From the NCBI GenBank assembly GCA_030627905.1, contig DAOVRZ010000023.1, forward strand, positions 1 to 58,733: a stretch of DNA of 58,733 nt, read 5' to 3'. How positions within the stretch are numbered: the first letter of the stretch is position 1; the number at the start of each line of letters is the position of its first letter. A model generated the notes under the pieces. That model was not told the DNA's origin. It worked only from the letters and a program-made list of their open reading frames with translations, and made no database searches. Shown piece after piece: positions 39,987 to 49,354 of the stretch. Origin of the DNA: JAGMES01 sp023128035. Lineage in GTDB: Bacteria > Bacillota > Halanaerobiia > DY22613. Both the position numbers and the translations under genes were made by a program.

Positions 39987-41663
39987 GTGAGTTACAAAAG
40001 TGATATTGAGATTGCACAAGAGGCGAAGATGCAACCGATTAAGGAAATTGCTGCAAAATTGAATCTTTCTGAAAATGATATTGAACTGTATGGTGATTAC
40101 AAAGCTAAGATCAAGTTAGATGTTTATAAAAAGTTAGAGAATGCTCCAGATGCTAAGCTTATTTTGATGACAGCTATTACCCCAACACCAGCAGGTGAAG
40201 GTAAATCAACAACTACTGTTGGCTTAGGTATGGCTATGAATAAAATTGGCAAAAATTGTGCTATAGCATTAAGAGAACCTTCTTTGGGTCCATGCTTTGG
40301 TATCAAAGGTGGCGCTGCTGGAGGCGGTTATGCTCAGGTAGTTCCTATGGAAGATATCAACTTACATTTTACTGGTGACCTTCATGCAATTGGTACAGCT
40401 CATAATTTATTATCTGCTGCTTTAGATAATCACTTAAAGCAAGGAAATGAATTAGGTATTGACCCAACTAGAATTAAGTGGAAGCGTGTTGTAGATATGA
40501 ATGATCGTGCTTTGAGAAATATTGTAGTTGGTTTAGGTGGACCTGCTCATGGTGTACCTCGTCAAGATGGTTTTATGATTACAGTAGCTTCTGAAATTAT
40601 GGCAATTCTTTGCTTGTCTCGTGATTTGGATGATTTGAAAGAACGTTTTGGTAAAATTGTAATTGGTTATACATATGATAGAAAACCTGTACTTGCGAAA
40701 GAACTAAATATACAGGGCGCGATGGCTGCTTTGATGAAAGATGCCATTAAGCCAAATTTGGTTCAAACATTAGAAAATACTCCAGCATTTATTCATGGTG
40801 GTCCATTTGCTAATATAGCTCATGGTTGTAACAGTATAATGGCTACCAAGCTCGCTATGAAGACTTCTGATATCGTGATTACCGAAGCAGGTTTTGGTGC
40901 TGATTTAGGTGCTGAGAAATTCTTCGATATTAAGTGTCGTTTTGGTGGATTAAAGCCTGATTGTGCTATTATCGTTGCTACTGCTAGAGCTCTTAAGATG
41001 CATGGTGGAGTTCATAAGACTGAACTAACTAATGAAAACTTAGAAGCTTTAGGTAACGGTATTGAAAACTTAGAAAAGCATATTGAGAATGTTAAGAAGT
41101 ATAAATTACCTGTAGTTGTTGCGATCAATGCATTCCCAACTGATACTAAAGCTGAACTCGAACTGATTCGGGAACGTTGTGAAGAGATGAATGTACCTGT
41201 AGCTCTCTCTGAAGTATGGGCTAAAGGTGGCGAGGGTGGAATTGAATTAGCAGAAAAAGTATTGGAGATTATGGAAAGCACTCCATCTAATTTTGAACCT
41301 ATTTATGATGCTAACCTTCCAATCAAAGAGAAGATTGAAATTATTGCTAAAGAGATCTATGGTGCTGATGGTGTTAACTTCACTAAAGCATGTGAAAAGC
41401 AGATTAAGACTCTTACTGAGCAAGGCTTTGATAAGACTCCAATCTGTATGGCTAAAACTCAAAATTCGATCTCTGATGATCCAACCTTACTTGGACGTCC
41501 TAGTGGCTTTACAGTTACTGTTCGTGAGATCAATGTTTCCGCTGGCGCAGGCTTCTTAGTTGCACTGGCTGGTGATATCATGACAATGCCTGGTCTGCCA
41601 AAACGTCCTGCTGCACTTAATATTGATATTGATAAGGAAGGTAAGATTACTGGATTGTTTTAA
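39987..41663 (+). CDS. fhs: Formate-tetrahydrofolate ligase
   Basis: 558 residues. It runs formyl-THF to formate with ATP gain when histidine is fermented, or the reverse in one-carbon metabolism. The P-loop-like TPTPAGEGKSTTTVGLGMA near 65, AITPTPAGEG..., EPSLGPCFGIKGGAAGGGYAQ near 92 (start by position) and the conserved C-terminus MPGLPKRPAALNID are present. GTG 39987 is preceded by AAAAGGAG. It ends the hut operon, before a strong terminator. Confidence 0.96.
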   Translation: MSYKSDIEIAQEAKMQPIKEIAAKLNLSENDIELYGDYKAKIKLDVYKKLENAPDAKLILMTAITPTPAGEGKSTTTVGLGMAMNKIGKNCAIALREPSLGPCFGIKGGAAGGGYAQVVPMEDINLHFTGDLHAIGTAHNLLSAALDNHLKQGNELGIDPTRIKWKRVVDMNDRALRNIVVGLGGPAHGVPRQDGFMITVASEIMAILCLSRDLDDLKERFGKIVIGYTYDRKPVLAKELNIQGAMAALMKDAIKPNLVQTLENTPAFIHGGPFANIAHGCNSIMATKLAMKTSDIVITEAGFGADLGAEKFFDIKCRFGGLKPDCAIIVATARALKMHGGVHKTELTNENLEALGNGIENLEKHIENVKKYKLPVVVAINAFPTDTKAELELIRERCEEMNVPVALSEVWAKGGEGGIELAEKVLEIMESTPSNFEPIYDANLPIKEKIEIIAKEIYGADGVNFTKACEKQIKTLTEQGFDKTPICMAKTQNSISDDPTLLGRPSGFTVTVREINVSAGAGFLVALAGDIMTMPGLPKRPAALNIDIDKEGKITGLF

Positions 41664-41709
41664 AAATTTCAAAAGTCTTTAGCGAAAGCTGCTTGTTTTA
41701 ATCATATAG

Positions 41710-41748
41710 AATCCCACCATATTCAGAATAAACTGGTGGGATTTTTAT
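41710..41748 (+). terminator. Intrinsic terminator of the hut operon
   Basis: AATCCCACCA (41710-41719) pairs with TGGTGGGATT (41734-41743), followed by T-rich sequence. Confidence 0.92.
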
Positions 41749-41956
41749 TTTTTTAAAAAAACAAATACTATTTAAAATTTTATATTGAAATATATCTATA
41801 AGCAGCATTGATAAAAAGACAAAAAACAGTAAAACAAAAACATGAAAATATATATATTTTAGATAACTTATATTATTATAAGTTGAATAATTAACTGAAT
41901 ATTCTTTTAATTATTCAAAGTTTATATATAGTTAAATTTGCATCCTAAAGATAGCA
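41749..41956. other. Very AT-rich boundary segment with two palindromes
   Basis: About 208 bases with very few G or C. AACTTATA/TATAAGTT (near 41867-41886) and GAATAATTA/TTAATTATTC (near 41887-41919) are stem-forming. No promoter hexamer pair is convincing and no ribosome site precedes the next ORF. It separates the hut operon from the polyketide-like cluster and may be an island edge or hold the cluster promoter. Confidence 0.5.
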
Positions 41957-42907
41957 ATGATTGAGAAATTACTTCTTCACGATGATTTAGTTGAAATATT
42001 AAGTAAAAATAGTACTTCAGACTATAGACCGGAGTTGGGTATCAGTCTGGATGGGGGTTCAGCTGAGCATCATGATTTTTTACGAGGGAAAGGAACTTTT
42101 AAAGAAACATTAAAAAAGTTAGCTTTATTTACTGAAAATTTATCAGACCTTAAAGAGGAAAGTATTAAATATTATAAAATTATAGATGAGTCTATACCAC
42201 ATATGATCCAATTATTTAAAAAATCTAGTTTGGCAAAACAAGGTTATAGCTGGGATGACTTACATAATATGATTTTGTTTGCGTTTTGTTTGGATTTAGG
42301 AATATTAAAATACCTTTATAAAAATGGTGTTATTCAAAAACGGGAAAATGGCTATTATCTATGGGCTTTTTCTTCAAAAATTGTGGTAAAAAATCCTTTA
42401 GGAATTAAATTTTGGCCAAGTGAAGCACAAAAAATTGGTATAGGTGAGTTCTGGCATCCACAGATTAAACGAAATAATTTTGGTTTAGACTATAAAGATC
42501 TAGAAGTTCTTGCTAAGATTCATTTAGATGAAAAGAACTTTTCTTGTGATTCTAAGAAACTGCTTCTTTTAAATTTTCATGGATTAACATTGGAAGACGA
42601 TACAAAATCTGGATATAAGTTAGCCATTCCAATTTTCGACTATGAAAACACGGATGAGTTTATGGACTATTTAGATCAAGTTTCCTTAAAAATAGTAGAA
42701 GAAGTTACATTACCTGTATTAGAACGTTATGATTCAATGCCAATTTATAAGCATGGAATTGTTCGACTTTTAATGGAATATGCAGCGGATCTACTTGTTG
42801 ATCAAAACAAAGTTCTGCCATTTAGTAAGATCAAAAAAGCATATCAAAAAAACTGGTTTGTTAAAAATTTATATACCGAAGATTCGATAATTCATCACAT
42901 AGGTTAG
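41957..42907 (+). CDS. Hypothetical protein, first gene of the polyketide-like cluster
   Basis: 316 residues, soluble, rich in Lys, Leu and aromatic residues; I do not recognise it. A charged helical first half and a second half with LLLLNFHGLTLEDD and LAIPIFDYE segments can be seen. No ribosome site is evident before ATG 41957, so the real start may differ, or expression is poor. It lies 4-17 nt before the ketoreductase gene, so it most likely belongs to the same operon. It could be a cluster-specific tailoring, regulatory or priming component. Confidence 0.6.
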   Translation: MIEKLLLHDDLVEILSKNSTSDYRPELGISLDGGSAEHHDFLRGKGTFKETLKKLALFTENLSDLKEESIKYYKIIDESIPHMIQLFKKSSLAKQGYSWDDLHNMILFAFCLDLGILKYLYKNGVIQKRENGYYLWAFSSKIVVKNPLGIKFWPSEAQKIGIGEFWHPQIKRNNFGLDYKDLEVLAKIHLDEKNFSCDSKKLLLLNFHGLTLEDDTKSGYKLAIPIFDYENTDEFMDYLDQVSLKIVEEVTLPVLERYDSMPIYKHGIVRLLMEYAADLLVDQNKVLPFSKIKKAYQKNWFVKNLYTEDSIIHHIG

Positions 42908-42923
42908 TTAGGTGGGTAATTAT

Positions 42924-43655
42924 ATGAAAAATATTGCATTAGTTACAGGCGGAAGTTCTGGTATAGGTTTAGGTATTGTTAAGAAGTTTCTAGAAGAAAA
43001 CTGGCAGGTTATAGTTTTAGATATTCATCCTTTGCCCGACAGTGTTTGCATTGAAAACTGTTCTTTTTTAAAAGTTAATATTAATAATGAGGATGAGGTT
43101 AAAAAATGTTTCTCTTCTATTGGAGAAGTTTATAAAAAAATTGATGCAGTAATAAATTCGGCAGGTATTATTGAAAATTCGATATCATTGGACTCTCTTG
43201 AATGTGAAAAATTTGAACAAGTAATAAAAACAAACTTAGTAGGATCATTTATGATATGTAAATATGGATTATCATTTTTAAAGAACTCTAAACGGGCAAG
43301 TATTGTTAATATTGGATCGATTAGCGGGGTAAAAAAAGCTAGTAACTATCTGGCATATGCAGCATCTAAATCAGGTCTTTATGGTTTGACAATGAGTTTG
43401 GCAAAACAATTGGCTCCTAATAATATTCGAGTAAATATGCTTTCGCCAGGGAGTGTGGTAGATACAGGGCTTTGGGAAAAACAGTATGGACGTGAAATTA
43501 CGTTTTTGGATAAAGCTCAGTTATTAAAGCAAACACCTTTGAAAAGATTAAATGATCCTAAAGCAATTGCAGATGTAGTTTATTTCTTATCATCTGAAGA
43601 AGCCAAAATGATTACAGGGGTGAATGTCACTGCTGATGGAGGAGTAACATTATAA
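42924..43655 (+). CDS. Short-chain dehydrogenase, 3-oxoacyl-ACP reductase type
   Basis: ~243 residues. Cofactor loop TGGSSGIGLGI near residue 8, INSAG (NAG) near 82, catalytic Ser in IVNIGSISG near 137, and YAASK (Tyr/Lys) near 152, so the enzyme looks active. The end ITGVNVTADGGVTL is typical FabG. ATG 42924 is used since AGGTGG lies 10 nt upstream; GTG 42912 overlaps it. In this setting it would reduce the beta-keto group on the ACP-bound chain made by the KS genes downstream. Confidence 0.88.
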   Translation: MKNIALVTGGSSGIGLGIVKKFLEENWQVIVLDIHPLPDSVCIENCSFLKVNINNEDEVKKCFSSIGEVYKKIDAVINSAGIIENSISLDSLECEKFEQVIKTNLVGSFMICKYGLSFLKNSKRASIVNIGSISGVKKASNYLAYAASKSGLYGLTMSLAKQLAPNNIRVNMLSPGSVVDTGLWEKQYGREITFLDKAQLLKQTPLKRLNDPKAIADVVYFLSSEEAKMITGVNVTADGGVTL

Positions 43656-43677
43656 TACGAATAAGGAGGGTTTAAAG

Positions 43678-44627
43678 TTGGCAGTTTTTGAAATTAGAAA
43701 TTTAAATAAAACGTATAAAAATGGGGCAATTATTGCGAATAAAGATATTAATCTAACGATTAAAGAAGGAGAAATCTTTGGATTACTAGGTCCAAATGGT
43801 GCAGGAAAAACTACACTTTTAAAACAAATGGTTGGACTGTTAAAACCTGATACAGGAACTGTGAAATTTTATGATCAAGAAGTTTCAAAAAATCCTGATA
43901 TTATAACACATTTTGTAGGACATATGACACAAAGAATTGGTGCTTTGGGAGATTTAAGAGTGCAGGAAGCTTTAGAGGTTACCGGAAAATTGAAAGGAAT
44001 GACCAAAAAAACAGCAAGACAGCAAGCAAAAGATCTTATTGAGGAGTTTGATATAAAATATAGCAAGCGTCCATTGAATAAGCTTTCTGGTGGACAGAAT
44101 AGGTTGGTAAGTCTTTGTACAGCTTTAATAGGTAATCCGCGTGTTTTGATTTTAGATGAACCTACTAATGATCTTGACCCAGTTTATAGAAGACAGGTTT
44201 GGGATAAAATACTTAATTTGAATAAAACAGTAGGTTTAACAATTATTCTTGTACTCATAATGTACTTGAGGCAGAGAAAGTATTGGAAAGAGTTGGATTG
44301 ATTACAAATGGAATTGTTAAAGCAATTGGAACGGTGGGGGAATTAAAAAGCAGAATTTCAAAGCAAGTGAGATTAGAGCTAAAATTGAATCCATCAGTTG
44401 GTGAGTTGGATATTGAAATTTTAAATAATAACAGGTTTCCACTTATATCACAGGGAGAAAGGCAATGGATAATACATGTAGAGGAAGATTTTATTCAGGA
44501 TGCAGTAAATTTTGTTGTTGAGCAGGTCGGAATGAAGAATCTAAATGATTTCAGGATTTTGACTCCTACCTTAGAAGACGCTTATATTAAATTAAGTGGA
44601 GGTAAAGAAAAAAATGAAATTGCTTAA
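43678..44627 (+). pseudogene. ABC exporter ATPase, frameshifted
   Basis: The first frame (43678-44301, TTG start after AAGGAGGG) has Walker A GPNGAGKTT, signature LSGGQ and Walker B LILDEPTND. It then goes out of frame near 44252: CTTGTACTCAT should read CTTGTTACTCAT, giving LVTHNVLEAEKVLE. The other frame continues with the H-loop context and ERVGLITNGIVKAIG to 44627. So one base is missing just at the H-loop. The full product would be ~316 residues of the DrrA/CcmA exporter type, partner of the permease below. Confidence 0.82.
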
Positions 44628-45426
44628 TTCTTATATTGAGGAAGGTAAAGTCGTAATAGAAAAAGGGAATTTAAGAACTAGAATTAAAAGATGGTTTCAA
44701 GTATATTGGAATATAGCGTTTATTCGGTGGGCTAATATACGTAATGAGTGGTATTTTCATATTTTTCTTGCACCATTAATGCCATTAGGGATTTTAGTGT
44801 TTATGAAATTATCTGGAGCAATAGTTGACCCGGGTATTGCGTTATATGTAACAGCAGGCAATGCAATTATGGGATTGATTATGGGACCGATGCAATCTAT
44901 ATCGAATGATTTTGCCTGGGGAAGGCAAAGAAATGATCTGGATTATTTTGCAACTCTTCCTTTTTCAAAACTTCAGTTAATTTTAGGTTTTTCAACAATG
45001 TGCACTATCTTTACGGTTCCAGGGATGTTGATGACATTGTTTGTAGGTAAATTATGGTTGAAATTCCCTATAGTTTTTCATCCAATGATGATTTTAGTAA
45101 TGATTATTTCAGGACTTTCTATGGTAGGTCTTGGAGTATTATTTGGCGTTTATGCTCGAAATGGGCATCATGCTAACATGATGAATAATGTTACAATGAT
45201 GATTGTTATGTTTTTATCACCTGTTCTGATTCCTAAAGAAAATTTACCAGTTATATTGCAGTACACTTCGAAAATTTTACCTACAAGTTATGCTGCGGAT
45301 GCTTTTCGGTCAGTATTGTCAGGCGTTGTAGACAAGACTTTTGCAATTAATATGGTTTGTTTGGGAGCCTTTACAGTCATTATGTTATATTTTGCAGTAA
45401 AAAAACTAGATTGGCGAGTTGAATAA
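44614..45426 (+). CDS. ABC-2 type exporter permease
   Basis: ~270 residues, about six membrane segments, with a basic N-terminal cytoplasmic part (VYWNIAFIRWANIRNEWYF before the first span). The layout fits DrrB/ABC-2 membrane proteins, which export antibiotics or lipids with a DrrA-like ATPase. ATG 44614 follows GGAGG by 11 nt and overlaps the ATPase end by 14 nt. It would export the cluster product if the ATPase were intact. Confidence 0.82.
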   Translation: MKLLNSYIEEGKVVIEKGNLRTRIKRWFQVYWNIAFIRWANIRNEWYFHIFLAPLMPLGILVFMKLSGAIVDPGIALYVTAGNAIMGLIMGPMQSISNDFAWGRQRNDLDYFATLPFSKLQLILGFSTMCTIFTVPGMLMTLFVGKLWLKFPIVFHPMMILVMIISGLSMVGLGVLFGVYARNGHHANMMNNVTMMIVMFLSPVLIPKENLPVILQYTSKILPTSYAADAFRSVLSGVVDKTFAINMVCLGAFTVIMLYFAVKKLDWRVE

Positions 45427-45458
45427 CCAAACTAAATACATTATGCGGAGGTATATAA

Positions 45459-45692
45459 GTGAATAAAGATATAGAGAAATTTGTTAGGGGAGTGTTGGAA
45501 GAATTTTTGGAAGATAATTTTGAGGATTTAGATGTTGATACTGATTTGAAAGAACTTGGTGTTGATTCACTAATGTTTTATGAGATTGAGGAAGTTTTAG
45601 AAAGTGAATATGATATACAGATAGGTGATCGTTTACGTAATGCTAGAACCCTTCGCTCAATAGTAGAGCTAATTACTGATTTAAAGAAGTAA
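45459..45692 (+). CDS. Acyl carrier protein
   Basis: 77-residue acidic helical carrier. Ser37 in ELGVDSLMFYEIEE is the phosphopantetheine site (DSL). GTG 45459 is preceded by GCGGAGG. It is a second, cluster-specific ACP rather than the housekeeping AcpP, judged by the diverged sequence and its place right before two ketosynthase genes. Confidence 0.92.
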   Translation: MNKDIEKFVRGVLEEFLEDNFEDLDVDTDLKELGVDSLMFYEIEEVLESEYDIQIGDRLRNARTLRSIVELITDLKK

Positions 45693-45717
45693 ATACAGTA
45701 GGGTAGGGGTGGGAAAA

Positions 45718-46914
45718 ATGACGGATAAAGTTTTAGTAACAGGAATGAGCTGTATTTCACTATATGGAGATAATGTAGGTTTTTTCTGGGAATCACTTGC
45801 AAATGGAAATTTAATAAATAAGAAAATAATGAACCCTGGGAGAGAAAAATTTGTATATGGTTATCTGATTGAAGATTTTAATGTAAAAGATTATGTTAAG
45901 TATATGGGCTCAAGGTATTTGAATGAAGGAAGTAAAATGTTATTAGCTGCAATAGATTTAGCAGTACGTGAAAGTCAATTAGATTTGGAGGAAGAATTAT
46001 CAGAAAGATTAGGAATTGTAACAGGCTCAAATTATGAACATGCTGAGATTGCTGTTAATTTTTATTCAACAGCAATAAAGAAATCGCCTCGGTCTGTTAT
46101 CCCAAGTCGTTTTCCTAATGCAATTAATAATAGTTCTTCAGGTCATGGTGCAATTTATGTGAAAGGAAAAGCAGCTAATTTAACTATATCAAATGGAGTT
46201 ACTGCTTCATTGGATGCTATTGGAATTGGAGCACAATTAATTAAGTCAGGTCGTGCTGATATTGTTTTGTGCTGTGGAGTTGAGAAGTATGCACCATATT
46301 TATTGGATGGTTTTGTTGAAAATAAATTGGTTAAAACTATTGGTGATTTGAAACCGTTTAACAATGAGGATTATGGGTTTGTACTTGGAGAAGGTGCAGG
46401 TGTTATTGTACTGGAATCTGATAAGCATGCAATTAAACGTGGAGCAAAGATTTATGGTGAAATATTAGGCTATTCAAATGGTTTTCAATCCAAAAAAAGT
46501 AATAGAAATAATGTTAATAATATTATGAACAATGCTATTATAGAATCGGGAGTTAAGAAAATACAGGCAGTTTTTGCAAATGCAAATAACTTAGAGTTTT
46601 CTGATCATTTAGAGGCTGAAGCTATTAAAAATTTATTAGATTATTATAAAATCAAGTATGTTTCTGCAATTAAAGGAGCGTTTGGAGAATGTTCAGCTGT
46701 AGATGGGATTTTCCAGACAATATTAGCACTTAAATCATTAGAAAAGAATAGTCTTCTAAAATCGTTTTATTATTCTCCTGAATCAAGTATAGACCAAAGT
46801 CTACCTATTACAATGGAGTTTACTGATTGTACTTTGGAGAATATATTGATTAATGGTATTGATTGGAATGGAAATATTTCTTCCCTTGTTGTTTCTAATA
46901 GTTGTGTAGACTAA
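45718..46914 (+). CDS. Ketosynthase-fold protein lacking the active-site Cys (chain-length-factor-like)
   Basis: ~398 residues with thiolase/KS fold features (VLVTGMSCISLYGDN; FVLGEGAGVIVLES). The nucleophile position, where a KS has ACS, reads NGVTAS: Val161 stands in for Cys. The HGTGT His is also lost (NANNLEFSDHLEAEA). Such inactive KS partners pair with an active KS in type II polyketide synthases (KS-beta). Classical KS-beta proteins often carry Gln there, so Val is unusual. ATG 45718 is used. It is next to an active-type KS and an ACP. Confidence 0.85.
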   Translation: MTDKVLVTGMSCISLYGDNVGFFWESLANGNLINKKIMNPGREKFVYGYLIEDFNVKDYVKYMGSRYLNEGSKMLLAAIDLAVRESQLDLEEELSERLGIVTGSNYEHAEIAVNFYSTAIKKSPRSVIPSRFPNAINNSSSGHGAIYVKGKAANLTISNGVTASLDAIGIGAQLIKSGRADIVLCCGVEKYAPYLLDGFVENKLVKTIGDLKPFNNEDYGFVLGEGAGVIVLESDKHAIKRGAKIYGEILGYSNGFQSKKSNRNNVNNIMNNAIIESGVKKIQAVFANANNLEFSDHLEAEAIKNLLDYYKIKYVSAIKGAFGECSAVDGIFQTILALKSLEKNSLLKSFYYSPESSIDQSLPITMEFTDCTLENILINGIDWNGNISSLVVSNSCVD

Positions 46915-46961
46915 GATTATAAATATTTAAGATAAAATTTCTGGGCAAGGGGGGTATTGAT

Positions 46962-48172
46962 GTGAAAAAACGAGTTGTCATAACTGGAATGGGAGTTGTT
47001 TCTCCTATTGGGCAAAATATAAAAGAATTTTGGAAAAATATTTTAGAAGGTAAGTCTGGAATTATAGATGTCAATTATTTTGATGAATTATCTATGGATT
47101 CTCTAAAAGGGGGAGAAATTAGAAATTATCAGTCACCTGATATTGAAGGTAAAGAATTTTTAGGTCAAACAGTGCAGAGAGCTTTAAGTGCAGCTTTTGA
47201 AGCTTATAACGATGCAAATTTGAACTATTTGAATATTAATCGTGATAGAATTGGAGTAACGATGGGTACAACGGGAGGAGAGATTCAGGTTATTGAGGAT
47301 ATAGTTGAAGAGCAGAAAGAAGAGCCATATTATATAATGAATGGAGCTAATTTAAATAGATTTTCTCCGAATAAGCTGTCTACGCAAATAGCAGAAGAAC
47401 TTGATTTAGGTGGTCCCGTGTATGTGTTTCCAGCAGCATGTTCAGGTGGAAATTATGCTATAAGCGTATCTTGTGAAATGATTCAAACAGGAAAAGCGGA
47501 TATAATGCTAGCTGGTGGTGCAGATGCATTTAGCAAAATGTTTATGGTTGGCTTTAATCGTGTAAAAGCTGCAGCAAAAGAAAAATGTCAACCTTTTGAT
47601 AAAAATCGCGGTGGAATGATTGTAAGTGAAGGTGCTGGTGTATTAGTATTAGAAGATTTAGAGCATGACTGAGAAGAAATGCAAAAATTTATGCAGAAAT
47701 AATTGGATTTGGCTTAAGTTGTGACGCATATCATATGACAGCACTAAATCCAGAAGGTGAAGGAGCTATTTTGGCTACAAAAAGGGCAATGAAACAAGCT
47801 GGAATTGAACCAAAGGATGTTGATTATTTTTGTGCACATGGTACTGGAACTTCAATTAATGATAAAGTAGAAAGTCTGACAATTCACAAAGTTTTTGGAG
47901 AGTATGCAAAAACAGTTCCTGTGTCATCAATTAAATCAATGCTTGGACATACCATGGGGGCAGCTAGTGCTATTGAAGCAATAGTGTCAACTTTAGCTAT
48001 CCAAGACAATGTAGTCCCTCCTAATATTAATTATGAGACAAAAGACATGGAATGTGATTTAAATATAGTGGCAAATAAGGCTTTAGCTAAGGAAGTAAAT
48101 ATTGTGATAAGTAATTCATATGCTTTTGGTGGAAATATTGCTTCTGTTGTTTTCAAGAAATATGTAAAATAA
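46962..48172 (+). pseudogene. Beta-ketoacyl synthase (KS-alpha-like), frameshifted
   Basis: The first frame (46962-47672) has MGVVSPIGQNIKEFW, catalytic Cys160 in FPAACSGGNYAI and GGMIVSEGAGVLVLEDLEH, then a TGA at 47670. One base is missing near 47666-47670 (GAGCATGACTGAG in place of a sequence giving EHALRRNAKIYAEII). The other frame runs to 48172 with HGTGTSINDKVE, GHTMGAASAIE and the ending SNSYAFGGNIASVVFK. Joined, it is a ~404-residue KS with a complete Cys-His-His set. GTG start behind AAGGGGGG. Confidence 0.85.
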
Positions 48173-48187
48173 GAAGGGAGTGATTGT

Positions 48188-49063
48188 ATGCGATGGACTG
48201 ATGTTTTAATGTGGGTTATTTTAGTATTAACATATGGGATCTCATTTTATATTCTTTATAAATCAAAATTAAAGAGAATTATGCGTATGGGAATAATTGT
48301 AACTAGTATATACGGAGTACTTAGCATTTTTTTGGCATTTTTTCCAGCTCAAATGGCTAATAATATTAAGAATCCATTGACGAGTTTGTTAATAGGAATA
48401 TCATCTTTTATATTATTTTTTATTCCCTTATATTATTATAAAATTATTAAAGTTACTTATTTTGGGCATGAATTACAACCTACAATACGCAAAAATCTAA
48501 TCCTGCTTATTATTCCACTCATCATATTAATATACTTCAAAAATGATTTAAGTTTTTTAGTCTCAGGTTTATTGAATCTATGGTTATTAGCATTTTTAGT
48601 AGTAGCTATTTGTATGGCTGCTTATGTGTGGACTAAAATGAATAAGATTGATTTGTTCATCAAAATGTTCGGCGCAAAGTTTTATATTTCATCTGCAATA
48701 ATTACTTTTTGTGTGCAAATCATACATACTGCTGTTCCTGAAGAATTTTTCTATCGTATTTTTCTGATAGGTACATTACGTCCGTTGGTTGGGGAGACAT
48801 TAGCGATATTGCTTTCAGCGTTTATATTTGGGGTATGTCATGTATGGTTTATGGATCACAAGAGAAAAGTGAACAACCGATTGGCTCAGTCGGTTACATT
48901 TCACATGACATTAGGAATTTTCTTAGGATTAGTTTGGACACGTTTTTCTGTATTTTATATACCAGTTATCTTACATGCTCTAATAAATACTTCAAGCTTG
49001 ACTATTAAAACTGCTAAATGGAGGCATATTAAAAAGATGAAGATGGCTGCAATTAAAAGTTGA
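48188..49063 (+). CDS. CPBP family intramembrane metalloprotease
   Basis: 291 residues, about eight membrane spans. Motif 1 PEEFFYRIF (EExxxR) near 192, motif 2 FGVCHVWF near 215 and motif 3 ILHALINTSS near 264 are the CPBP (Abi/Rce1-like) glutamic protease residues. Such proteins are often next to bacteriocin or antibiotic genes and act in self-immunity or processing. Here it closes the cluster, before a weak terminator. AAGAAGGGAG precedes ATG 48188. Confidence 0.85.
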   Translation: MRWTDVLMWVILVLTYGISFYILYKSKLKRIMRMGIIVTSIYGVLSIFLAFFPAQMANNIKNPLTSLLIGISSFILFFIPLYYYKIIKVTYFGHELQPTIRKNLILLIIPLIILIYFKNDLSFLVSGLLNLWLLAFLVVAICMAAYVWTKMNKIDLFIKMFGAKFYISSAIITFCVQIIHTAVPEEFFYRIFLIGTLRPLVGETLAILLSAFIFGVCHVWFMDHKRKVNNRLAQSVTFHMTLGIFLGLVWTRFSVFYIPVILHALINTSSLTIKTAKWRHIKKMKMAAIKS

Positions 49064-49076
49064 CTGGATAGATTAT

Positions 49077-49110
49077 GAAAAGGTGCTTGATAATCGATAG
49101 AGACCTTTTC
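49077..49110 (+). terminator. Weak terminator-like stem after the cluster
   Basis: GAAAAGGT (49077-49084) pairs with ACCTTTTC (49103-49110); the trailing sequence is only moderately T-rich. Confidence 0.5.
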
Positions 49111-49168
49111 CTAATTTAATATTTACCCATTTGTGCTTTTGTGAAAGTCGAGTTATGTATTTTTTTGA

Positions 49169-49197
49169 TTGCAATTTTCTACATCTCATGTTATCAT
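49169..49197 (+). promoter_or_regulatory. Sigma-A promoter of the pan leader
   Basis: TTGCAA (49169-49174) and TATCAT (49192-49197), 17 nt apart. Transcription would begin about 49204, directly at the structured leader. Confidence 0.65.
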
Positions 49198-49204
49198 GAA
49201 GGTA

Positions 49205-49315
49205 GAATTACATACGCTTGGATCTGATCTGGACCGGGACGGAAGAATATTTTGGCATTATTGTTATCTCTCTATCTATGTTTGATAGGAGAGGTTTCAT
49301 TGTGCCTATGTAAGT
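49205..49315 (+). ncRNA. Structured 5' leader RNA upstream of the pan operon (possible pan motif or riboswitch)
   Basis: TTACATA (49209-49215) and TATGTAA (49307-49313) close a domain of ~105 nt. Inside it are a GC-rich CCG-GGA-CGG segment (near 49233-49241), GGCA/TGCC and a CTCTC-TATC / GATA-G-GAGAG stem with one bulged G. The local G+C content is much higher than in neighbouring intergenic DNA. A terminator follows at 49320-49354, then panG-panBCD. This is the layout of a transcription-terminating riboswitch. A conserved pan motif RNA is known before panB in Firmicutes; I cannot confirm identity by eye. Confidence 0.55.
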
Positions 49316-49319
49316 GTAA

Positions 49320-49354
49320 AATGTCTTCCTGACTAGTTGGGAAGACATTTTTTT
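49320..49354 (+). terminator. Intrinsic terminator in the pan leader
   Basis: AATGTCTTCC (49320-49329) pairs with GGAAGACATT (49340-49349), followed by T7. It lies between the structured leader and the first gene, so it could be conditional. Confidence 0.92.

Noticed and set aside
47661..47700. TGA at 47670 in the KS gene as a possible selenocysteine codon, given selB in the window
   Set aside because: Reading through the TGA in the same frame meets a TAA 27 bases later and gives no KS-like sequence; the conserved sequence continues in another frame, so this is a frameshift.
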